The notes beneath the pieces were generated by a model. It did not search any database. It saw only the letters and a program-made list of their open reading frames with translations, and was not told where the DNA came from. A stretch of 48,672 nt of DNA from an uncultured Oscillospiraceae bacterium (lineage in GTDB: Bacteria > Bacillota > Clostridia > Oscillospirales > Acutalibacteraceae): positions 1 through 48,672 of the forward strand of contig URGH01000013.1 of assembly GCA_900547305.1 (NCBI GenBank). The letters run 5' to 3'. Shown piece by piece: positions 16,051-24,500 of the stretch (its first letter is position 1; every line of letters starts with the position of its first letter). Position numbers and translations under genes: made by a program.

Positions 16051-17043
16051 ATGAATAGTGATTTCTGCCGACTCTCGGGTGAAGATGCCGCGCGGCTGAA
16101 GTTTATAGGAAAACGCGCGAGCAAAGTGCTGTACGCGGTTTTCAGAATGGCGTTTTTAATTGCGGTCGGTTATATAGTTATATACCCAATGCTGCATATG
16201 ATAGTTTCTTCAATGCAAAGCAAATACGCCTTTTTAAACTCGTCGCGCGTTTGGATACCGAGTGATCTGAGCATTAAGGAAAACTATGAAACAGCCCTGC
16301 TTTGCCTTGATTATGTAACCTCGCTGATTTCAACGTTAAAAAATGAAATTGTAGCGGGGCTTATACAGGTGGTTTCCTGCGCGGTTGCGGCATACGGCTT
16401 TGCGCGGTTTGAGTTCAAGGGCAAAAAAATAAAGCTGGCGCTGCTGTTTTTAACAATAATCGTGCCGGATATGATGCTCTTGATTCCGCGAATGATAAAC
16501 TATTCGCATCTCGATTTTTTGGGAATACTGGCTTTGGCAAATAAAATTACCGGCGTGGATGTAAGACCCAACATATTAGGCTCGGTTATAACGTTTTGGC
16601 TGCCCGCGTTTTTCGGGGTGGGGCTTAAATCGGGAATACTGATTTATATTTACATACAGTTTTTCAAGGGACTGCCGCGCGAGCTTGAAGAGGCCGCGTG
16701 GGTTGACGGTGCGGGACCTATACGCACGTTCTGCAATATTGCCGTTCCGTCCTCCTCGGTTGTTATAATTACCGTATTTATATTTTCGGTTATATGGCAT
16801 TGGAACGACTCTACTTTAAGCGGAATGTACCTTTTGGGCGAATATCCGCTTGCATTACAGGTTACGCGCTTGGAATCGGCGCTGAGCGATAAAGCGGGGC
16901 TTTTATTTCAACCGCGTGATCCGCAGTCTATGGCTATTGTTATGGCGGCGTGCATACTTTTCATAACGCCTATGCTTATTATGTATATGATTTTGCAAAA
17001 GTGGTTTATCGAAAGTATCGACAGAGTAGGCATTACCGGATAA
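16051..17043 (+). CDS. ABC sugar transporter permease (MalG type), second importer
   Basis: A strong AAAGGAGG ribosome binding site precedes ATG 16051. The product is 330 aa with a ~35-residue cytoplasmic N-terminus, membrane helices and the EAA loop EAAWVDGAGPIRTFCNIAVPSS. It ends ESIDRVGITG, common for this subfamily. It partners the preceding permease and the binding protein that follows. Confidence 0.9.
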   Translation: MNSDFCRLSGEDAARLKFIGKRASKVLYAVFRMAFLIAVGYIVIYPMLHMIVSSMQSKYAFLNSSRVWIPSDLSIKENYETALLCLDYVTSLISTLKNEIVAGLIQVVSCAVAAYGFARFEFKGKKIKLALLFLTIIVPDMMLLIPRMINYSHLDFLGILALANKITGVDVRPNILGSVITFWLPAFFGVGLKSGILIYIYIQFFKGLPRELEEAAWVDGAGPIRTFCNIAVPSSSVVIITVFIFSVIWHWNDSTLSGMYLLGEYPLALQVTRLESALSDKAGLLFQPRDPQSMAIVMAACILFITPMLIMYMILQKWFIESIDRVGITG

Positions 17044-17113
17044 TTATATGGGGGTGAAAACAGTACTGATTGATTCTAAAAAAATAATTATTTTACTGAA
17101 AGGATTTGAAAGA

Positions 17114-18544
17114 ATGAAAAAGAAAAGAATTTTTTGTCTTCTTTTGGCAGCGGCAATGACGGCATCGTTTACCGCCTGCAAAAAGAGCAGCAAGGATGAC
17201 GGCTCTTTATCGGACGAGGTTGAAATTGTTTATGAATACCAGTCCGGCACAAATGGGCAGACCTCGAGGGATTCCTCTGCCAAGACCGACAGCAAGGGAG
17301 GAAAGACAACAACCTCCTCATCAACCTCGGGCGGCAAAAAGAACAATACAAAAATGCCCGATAACTTTGCGGAGCTTGCAAAGAAGTATAGGGGAACTAC
17401 GGTTAAATACGCAACCTGGGCAGACCCGAAAAAGAATGAGGACGGCAAGGTTGTAGAGGATTTCACAAAGAAATACGGCATAAAATTTCAGCTTGAGCTG
17501 GTAGGTCAGCTTGACTATTCAATGAGCATTGCAAGCCGTATTGCGGCGGGCAATCCCCCCGATATTTATTTCTGCAATAACGATTTTCCCGCGGCGCTCA
17601 GCTGTTTGCAGCCTATTGATACGGCGCAGATAGATAAAACAGACCCGATATGGGATCAGGGTATGTTTAATCTTTCCACAATAAACGGAAAAACCTACCT
17701 TGTAAATACGGTCGGTAATATTTGGAACGAGGTTGACTGCGTTTTTTATAACAAGAAGCTGTTCAACGATAACAACATAACCACCCCGGAGGAATATTAC
17801 AAGGCGGGCAACTGGACCTTTGACACTATGAAAAAGGCAATGCAGGACGTTAAGGCTTTAGGCTCCGATTATATAGGCGGCTACCTCGATTGGGAAACCG
17901 TTCTCGGCTGTACGGGCGTTTCCTATTACAAATGGGAAAACGGCAAATTCTCCAACGGTATCGACTCAAAATTAAAGGATGTTTCACGTTACCTCGCAAC
18001 CTGCCTTAAAGAAGGTCTTATAAAGGGGCTCAACGATTACAATCTGCGCGACGATTTTATAAACGGTAAGGTGGGTATAGCGCTTACAAACGCTTACGGT
18101 CTTAAAAAGACGGGCTACTGGTCTAAGATGAACGCCGATAACATAGGCTTTACCTATCTGCCCGATTGGAGTAAGAGCCAAAAGGCGGTAACTACCGGAC
18201 TTTTCCGCGGCTGGGGCATTGTAAAGGGCTCTAAAAACCCGGTTGCCGCAGGTCTGTTCTTAAGATATTATCTTGACGTTAACAATTACAACACTTCTTC
18301 GGCGTTTATAAATTCCGCGGCCGAATCTTTCTTCTTCAAGATTACAAGCGGCGTTACCACCGAAAAGAAAAATCTTTCGCTTATAAACGGTACGCGCGGC
18401 GTTACGGGTAACGCTACCGAGGTTTTGGGCGATATTGCGAAGAACGACCCGTCGCAGATTGAAACCGCTATTTCCGCGGTCAATAACACAATTAACAACG
18501 ATGTTAAAACCCTGAACGATTTTGTTGCCAAGCAAACAAAATAA
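17114..18544 (+). CDS. Sugar-binding lipoprotein of second ABC importer (solute-binding family 1)
   Basis: ATG 17114 is chosen (frame open from 17048) because AAAGGA lies 9 nt upstream and a lipoprotein signal starts there (MKKKRIFCLLL... with SFTAC). The mature protein begins with a Ser/Thr/Lys-rich linker (about residues 25-80) and then a family 1 solute-binding domain: GTTVKYATWADPKK, the family pattern NPPDIYFCNNDFPAALS, and DCVFYNKKLFNDNNITTPEEYYKAGNWT. The length of 476 aa is usual for the family. It captures an oligosaccharide and presents it to the two permeases immediately upstream. Confidence 0.9.
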   Translation: MKKKRIFCLLLAAAMTASFTACKKSSKDDGSLSDEVEIVYEYQSGTNGQTSRDSSAKTDSKGGKTTTSSSTSGGKKNNTKMPDNFAELAKKYRGTTVKYATWADPKKNEDGKVVEDFTKKYGIKFQLELVGQLDYSMSIASRIAAGNPPDIYFCNNDFPAALSCLQPIDTAQIDKTDPIWDQGMFNLSTINGKTYLVNTVGNIWNEVDCVFYNKKLFNDNNITTPEEYYKAGNWTFDTMKKAMQDVKALGSDYIGGYLDWETVLGCTGVSYYKWENGKFSNGIDSKLKDVSRYLATCLKEGLIKGLNDYNLRDDFINGKVGIALTNAYGLKKTGYWSKMNADNIGFTYLPDWSKSQKAVTTGLFRGWGIVKGSKNPVAAGLFLRYYLDVNNYNTSSAFINSAAESFFFKITSGVTTEKKNLSLINGTRGVTGNATEVLGDIAKNDPSQIETAISAVNNTINNDVKTLNDFVAKQTK

Positions 18545-18573
18545 AAAAATAATTTACGGAAAGGTGATCAAAA

Positions 18574-20703
18574 ATGAAATCTGACTTCGGCAAATTTACT
18601 GGCAGGCGAGTATTTTCTATTTTCCTTTCTATGGCGCTTTTAATTTCAATGTTTGTTATGTATCCCGTATCCGCGGCGAACACGGCGGCTGCAATATGGG
18701 ACGGCTCGGCCGATACCGAATACGAGGGCTCGGGCACAAAGGAGGATCCTTACAGAATAACAACCGCAGAGGAGCTTTACGGCTTTTCATCCAATACTGA
18801 TTTTACTTTGGAAAATTCAAAGGATAAATACTATGTTTTAACCAAAGACATATATCTTAACGATGTTACTGCCGGTAGCTGGCTGAGCAATAACCCAAGA
18901 GAATGGGCGAGCAGCTATAAATATCAGTGGTCGTCACACGGCTTTGCCGGGCATTTTGACGGTCAGGGTCATACCGTTTACGGTATGTACTATAAGAATT
19001 ATACCGTTAACTATTCTTACGGACTTATTCCCAAAGCGGTAGGTAACGCCGAAATAACCAATGTCAATCTGCGTTATGCCTATGCGGAGTCAAACGGCAG
19101 CACAAATATTTTCTTCGGCGGTATAGTCGGTTTTATCGATAGAAACAATGACACTTACGCAAGCGGTTATCAGGCAAACGTTAAAATTACCAAGTGCGTT
19201 GTAGATGAAACCGTGGATTTAAGTAATCTCACCGGACTTATAGGCGGTATAGTAGGCCCCGTGCGTGAATCAAAGGTTACTGTTCAGTATTGCGGCTCGG
19301 CAGCAAAATTCAACAGCTACGGCAATCCTGCGAGCAACGGCGGCGGAATTATCTGCGCGCCCGGAAACTGGGCGGCGGAGTCTGTGAAGATATTAAATTC
19401 TTATTCTGTTGTTGCTTTCACCTGCGGTTGGCTTAACGCCATAAAACCCGCTGATATTTCCGACGGCACACTGTATTCCACACAGAGCTGGTGGGCAACC
19501 TCGGGCGGCGTTAATCTGACTCCCGTGGACGGCTCCGCCGCAATGTTTGGCGAGGCCGCAAAGGTTAACATGCCGAATCTCGGCTGGGAAGTATGGCAGA
19601 CAAATAAGGGCGCTTACCCGACTATAAAGGGCAGCACTGCGTTCATTAAGCCTGAGTATGAGATATGGGACGGAACCGCCTCCGCAGCGTATGACGGCGG
19701 AACAGGCGAAGCGGGCGACCCGTATCTTATAGCCACTCCGGAGCAGTTAAGAAAAATGGTTGAGACGAGTGAAACAGGTAAATATTATCTTTTAACCTCC
19801 GATCTTTATCTTAACGATATTACCCTTTACAAGAGTTGGGGAATGTCCGCTCCGACGCACAACTGGTGGACATGGGAACGTAACGAAACTCCGTTTAGGG
19901 GGCACATTGACGGAAACGGACACACAATTTACGGTCTTTATTCGGCAAACGATAATTTGAGCGGTAATAAATATGCCGGTCTTATAGCGAATATCGGCGC
20001 TGACTCCTCAATAACCGATCTGCATATCAGAAAATCGTATATAAACGGCGTTTGGGCTGCCGCATTTGTAGGGGCTACAAACGGTACGGCGGGAATATCC
20101 TCGGGCGACGTTGTAATTTCCGGATGCTCTGCGGATGATACCGTTCAGGTTACCGGAACGTATACAGCGGGAATAATAGGCTGCGCGCTTGCAAAAATAA
20201 CTATCGGCGATTCGTATTCCTCTGTCGAACTCGGCGGAACCGGAACCAAAGGCGGCGCATATGCGGATGTATGGGGCGGATACGCAAATATAACCGTTAA
20301 AGATTTCTATTCATACGGCTGGCATGTGGCGGCAGTTAATCTTAAATCGTCAAATTGGGAATGCAAGATTCCCGGAGCATACAGCTTCTCAAACGCATAT
20401 TATATCGGATTCGAACGTGATTCGTGGGAAGGCTTGGTAAAGGCGTCGGGCTATTCCGATTTGAAATTTGACAGTGACGCATGGTACGGCACGGGTGAAA
20501 AGCTCTTAAAGAACAGAGGTCTTCGCAATTACGATGTAAACGCCGAGGACAGCGACGCGCCCGACGCAGGCGATATTGCAACACTCAAGAAGATTATTTT
20601 GGGCGCTGAATCGGCGGAGAACAGGATCGCCGACGTAAATAATGATAATGCGGTTGATATTCTTGACCTTATAAGAATTAAAAAAGCTATTGTTTTTTTT
20701 TAA
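18574..20703 (+). CDS. Secreted two-module surface repeat protein ending in a dockerin-like module (in-frame part of a probable GH16 fusion)
   Basis: ATG 18574 follows GGAAAGGTGAT. The 709-aa product has a signal peptide and two beta-rich repeat modules, each starting with a WDG...GTG...DPY pattern (DNA from about 18694 and 19663) and containing FDGQGHTVYGMYY-type strands. The last ~55 residues resemble a type I dockerin: a degenerate first repeat (DAGDIATLKKIILG) and a good second one (DVNNDNAVDILDLIRIKKAI) with a calcium-loop pattern. The frame stops at TAA 20701-20703 right after a T9 run. A GH16 domain continues in the -1 frame from 20703. Either this short form is a real product or the gene is split by a frameshift. 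The first module is closely similar to modules of the next gene. Confidence 0.8.
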   Translation: MKSDFGKFTGRRVFSIFLSMALLISMFVMYPVSAANTAAAIWDGSADTEYEGSGTKEDPYRITTAEELYGFSSNTDFTLENSKDKYYVLTKDIYLNDVTAGSWLSNNPREWASSYKYQWSSHGFAGHFDGQGHTVYGMYYKNYTVNYSYGLIPKAVGNAEITNVNLRYAYAESNGSTNIFFGGIVGFIDRNNDTYASGYQANVKITKCVVDETVDLSNLTGLIGGIVGPVRESKVTVQYCGSAAKFNSYGNPASNGGGIICAPGNWAAESVKILNSYSVVAFTCGWLNAIKPADISDGTLYSTQSWWATSGGVNLTPVDGSAAMFGEAAKVNMPNLGWEVWQTNKGAYPTIKGSTAFIKPEYEIWDGTASAAYDGGTGEAGDPYLIATPEQLRKMVETSETGKYYLLTSDLYLNDITLYKSWGMSAPTHNWWTWERNETPFRGHIDGNGHTIYGLYSANDNLSGNKYAGLIANIGADSSITDLHIRKSYINGVWAAAFVGATNGTAGISSGDVVISGCSADDTVQVTGTYTAGIIGCALAKITIGDSYSSVELGGTGTKGGAYADVWGGYANITVKDFYSYGWHVAAVNLKSSNWECKIPGAYSFSNAYYIGFERDSWEGLVKASGYSDLKFDSDAWYGTGEKLLKNRGLRNYDVNAEDSDAPDAGDIATLKKIILGAESAENRIADVNNDNAVDILDLIRIKKAIVFF

Positions 20704-20736
20704 AAGCCCGTGACGAGGGTTATAAGCTCGTTTTTT
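20692..20736 (+). other. T9 tract and frameshift junction between dockerin-like module and GH16
   Basis: The run T9 spans 20693-20701 and is followed by A4. In the upstream frame it reads V-F-F-stop. With ten T residues it would read V-F-F-L-K-A-R-D-E-G-Y-K and continue into GH16. A weak hairpin (20713-20717 with 20727-20731) and a T6 run lie just after. Slipped transcription, -1 ribosomal slippage on T-TTT-TTT, phase variation and a base-calling error would all look like this. Confidence 0.7.
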
Positions 20737-21548
20737 CGGATGAATTCAACGGCACCGAAATAGACGGGAGCAAATGGGCGTTTACAAACTATATGTACGG
20801 CTATTCCGACCTTACAACTGCCGCAACCTCTGATGTTGCGGCAGTAATACGGGACTCGGGCGCCGACGGCGGAGGCTGTTTGCGGCTGCGCGCTTCAAGG
20901 ACGGGCAGCGGCTATAAAACCTCAAAATCGGTTACAACCGGCAGAAGTATGACCTTTAAATACGGTTATCTTGAAATGAGGGCGCGGGTGCCTGTCGGGC
21001 GCGGAGTGTGGCCATCGCTTTGGATGAAAAGCAACGTAAACCCCGAGGGCGCCGAAATTGCCGAAAAGCTCGGCTGCAGGTCGGCTGCCGACTATTTTAC
21101 GGAGATTGATATTTTTGAGGTATTCGGCAATAATTCCGTTTCCACACAGCTCCACAAATGGTGGGAAAAGGAAGAGGATATAAAGAAATACGGAGTTCGT
21201 TCTTCATCGGTAAATAACGGTTCTTTCGATATATCCGACGGCGGTTGGCATATTTACGGTATGCTGTGGACGCCGCATGAAATATCAATGTTTGTTGACG
21301 GTACGCGCTATATTACATATAATCTTTCGGAAAATATAGGTGGCAGCGGCGGTATGCAGGGCTTTCACGACCCGCATTGCCTGATACTCAACAATCACAT
21401 TTTTACACCCGGGTATACAAGTACCTCGGGCGGCGAGTGGGCAAAGAACGTCACTGTCGGCAGCGATTTTACAAAAGCCGACTATGATATTGATTATATA
21501 AGACTGTACCAAAAAAACGACGGTTCAAAAATATATTTTGCAAATTAA
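20703..21548 (+). CDS. GH16 catalytic domain, continues the preceding gene in the -1 frame
   Basis: The GH16 domain begins EGYKLVFSDEFNGTEIDGSKW, upstream of the first ATG in this frame (20793). Starting there would cut off the first strands, and no ribosome binding site precedes it. The domain therefore appears to depend on the upstream gene and a frameshift. The visible domain is about 280 aa. Its catalytic motif EIDIFE is encoded at 21102-21119 and is intact, as is the substrate-cleft segment KYGYLEMRARVPVGRGVWPSLW. It is related to the GH16 lipoprotein at the operon start but clearly diverged. The intact active site argues against long decay. Confidence 0.75.
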   Translation, partial: KARDEGYKLVFSDEFNGTEIDGSKWAFTNYMYGYSDLTTAATSDVAAVIRDSGADGGGCLRLRASRTGSGYKTSKSVTTGRSMTFKYGYLEMRARVPVGRGVWPSLWMKSNVNPEGAEIAEKLGCRSAADYFTEIDIFEVFGNNSVSTQLHKWWEKEEDIKKYGVRSSSVNNGSFDISDGGWHIYGMLWTPHEISMFVDGTRYITYNLSENIGGSGGMQGFHDPHCLILNNHIFTPGYTSTSGGEWAKNVTVGSDFTKADYDIDYIRLYQKNDGSKIYFAN

Positions 21549-21588
21549 TTTTCAGATTTTAAATACCAACGGTAGAGGTGGTAAACAA

Positions 21589-24500
21589 ATGAGGTTTAAA
21601 TTTAAAACCGATACGCTGTCAAGAATTGCGGCGGTGGTTTCGGTAATTGCCGTGCTTTGTTCTTCTCTGTTTATTGAAAGCATTGCGGTTTCGGGCGCAG
21701 AAAAAGCAAAGGTATGGGACGGTTCGTCCGATACAGAATTTGAAGGCGCCGGCACAAAAGACAATCCTTACAAAATAACAAGCGCGGCTGAGCTTTACGG
21801 CTTTGCCACCGCAAAGGTAAATGTTAAGGACTCGAAACAGAAGTACTATGTACTTACAAACGATATTTATCTGAACGACGTTTCAGATCCCGATTGGATG
21901 AACAACTCGCCGAGAGAATGGGCGAAAATGGGAGCAGACGCGGCAAACGACGCGGCGCTCGGCTTTTCCGGCTTTTTTGACGGGCAGGGGCACACCGTTT
22001 ACGGTATGTATTACGCCGATTACACTGCCGGCGGAACATACGGACTTATACCAATGATAACCGGCAACGCGGAAATTACGAATGTTAATTTGAGGCGTTC
22101 GTTTGCCGCGGCGAATAATTCGGTTGAATTTCATATGGGCGGCATAGTCGGGTTTGTTCAGAAAAATAACGGAGATTATTCACCCGGGTATCAGGCAAAT
22201 GTTAAAATAAGCAAATGCGTTGTTGATAACACGGTGGATTTCAGCAGAATTTCAGGCAGCCTTTTGGGCGGTATAGTAGGACCCGTGCGCGAATCAAAGG
22301 TGACTGTGAGCTACTGCGGCTCGGCGGCTAAATTCAGCGATTACGGCAACCCGTCAGCCGGAAAAGGCGGCGGTATAATCTGCGCGCCGGGTCATTGGGG
22401 CGCGGAATATGTCAGAATAATCAACTCCTACTCGGTTGTTGCCTTTACTTCGGGCTGGATGGTCGGCATAAAGCCGGCGGACATTTCCGACGGTACACTG
22501 TATTCCACCCAAAGCTGGTGGGCGACCGACGGCGGCGTTAACCTTACTCCGGTTGCGAGCGAGGCTTCAATGCAGGGCAAGGGTGCGGAGAACAATATGC
22601 CGAAACTCGGCTGGGATGTATGGCAGGCAAACGAGGGCGCTTACCCCACAATCAAGGGCAGCACCGCCTATGAGAACGGCAGCGGCAGCGATCTTGAGGT
22701 ATGGGACGGCTCGTCCGATACAAAATTCGAGGGAGAGGGCACAAAGGAAAATCCTTATAAGATAAGCAGCGCGGAGCAGCTTTACGGCTTTTCCTCAAAC
22801 ACCTCGTTTACAAAGGAAAATTCCGAGAATTTATACTTTGTTTTAACAAAGGACATATTTTTAAATAATATCAAGGATAAAAACTGGCTCAACAATAATC
22901 CTAAGGAATGGGCGTCGCACGGAGATACCACATGGATGTATCAGGGCTTTGCGGGGCACTTTGACGGTCAGGGTCATACCGTTTACGGTATGTACTACAG
23001 AACCTACAGGGAAAAATACGCATACGGACTTATTCCGAGAGCCAACGGTAACGCCGTAATATCAAACGTTAACGTTCGCTATGCATATGCCGCACCGAAC
23101 AATAACGTGGACGTATTTATGGGCGGAATTGTAGGCTGTATAGACTTAGCGCCCGGAAACAAGGCGTCGGTTATTACGGTTTCAAAATGCGTGGTAGATA
23201 ACACCGTTAATTTCAGCGACCTTGCAAACTGCCATGTCGGCGGAATTATCGGCTGCGGACACTATGCCAAGATAACCGTTGAATACTGCGGCTCTGCGGC
23301 TAAATTCAACGATTACGGCAACCCTGCAGGCAGCGGCTGGGGCGGCGGAATAGTAGCCTCAAACGTTTTGGCAACCTCATATCTCAGAATAGTCAATTCA
23401 TACTCGGTGGTTGCCTTTATAACAGGTAATTTAGCGCCCTATCTTACAGACGCTTCCGCTATTTCGGACGGAACTCTCTACTCGGCGCACAGCTGGTGGA
23501 TTTCCCAAGGCGTTAACCTCACGGCGGTAAGCGGCGAGAGCGCAATGCAGAGCGACGCGGCAAAGGCGAATATGCCGAACCTCGGTTGGGATGTTTGGGA
23601 GATAAACAAAAGCGGTTACCCGATAATAAAGGGAAGCACCGCAGGTAAAAATGTTTCCGACGCGCCCGTAGGCGATTATTACGACGGCAAAAAGGGCGAG
23701 GTTTGGAGCGGCAAAACCGCCGCGGAATATAAGAGCGGCAGCGGCGAAAAGGACGACCCGTATATAATTGAAACCGCTGAACAGCTTTATAAAATGGTAA
23801 AGGAGCACTGCCTTTCAACAGACCCCGAGCCCGGCGCGTACTATGAGCTGGCGGCGGATATTTATCTTAACGATGTTAAGGCGGAAAACTGGTATACGGC
23901 GGCAAAGCTGAACTCATGGTACAGCATTAACTTAACCGAGCCAAACACGGGCTTTAAGGGCAGGCTTAACGGTAGGGGCTACACGGTATACGGGCTTTAT
24001 TGTAATAATATTTCCGAAAAATGCGGCCTGATTCCCGTGCTTGCGGGCAGAGGCAACGTTGTAGGAGTAAACATAAGAAAAGCGTATTTGAGCGGCAGGA
24101 GAGAGGGCAACTGCTATCTCGGCGGTATTGCGGGATATATTCAGACCGGCTCAAACGTAAGAATAAGCAAATGCTCCGTAAGAGACTCGGTATTCGGCGC
24201 GGCTGCGGCTGTCGGCGGACTGATAGGCGGGGTAAGCGCAGGCTCTGTGGATGTTACGAGTTGTTATTTCGTGGGCAGCTTTGAAAATAAATCTAACTAT
24301 GCCGGCGGTTTTTACGGCGATTCGTGGGGTACCGCAAACGTTACGGACAGCTATACGGTAGGCTGCGTTGCGATTGACAAATCCTTCGGTATGCCCTCTG
24401 GAATAAGATATTCCACCGTTTCGCAGTCGCAGGCAAGGCACGGCGACGCGCAGAACATAGCGGTAAATGTTGTAAAGGAAGAACAGATAATAGGCGAATC

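Noticed and set aside
18574..20703. Evidence for a cellulosome
   Set aside because: Only one dockerin-like end with a degenerate first repeat is present. No cohesin or scaffoldin is seen in the window, so a cellulosome claim is not supported.
20793..21548. Independent GH16 gene starting at ATG 20793
   Set aside because: The GH16 fold starts upstream at about 20718 (EGYKLVFSDEF), and no ribosome binding site precedes 20793. It is better read as a frameshifted continuation of the upstream gene.
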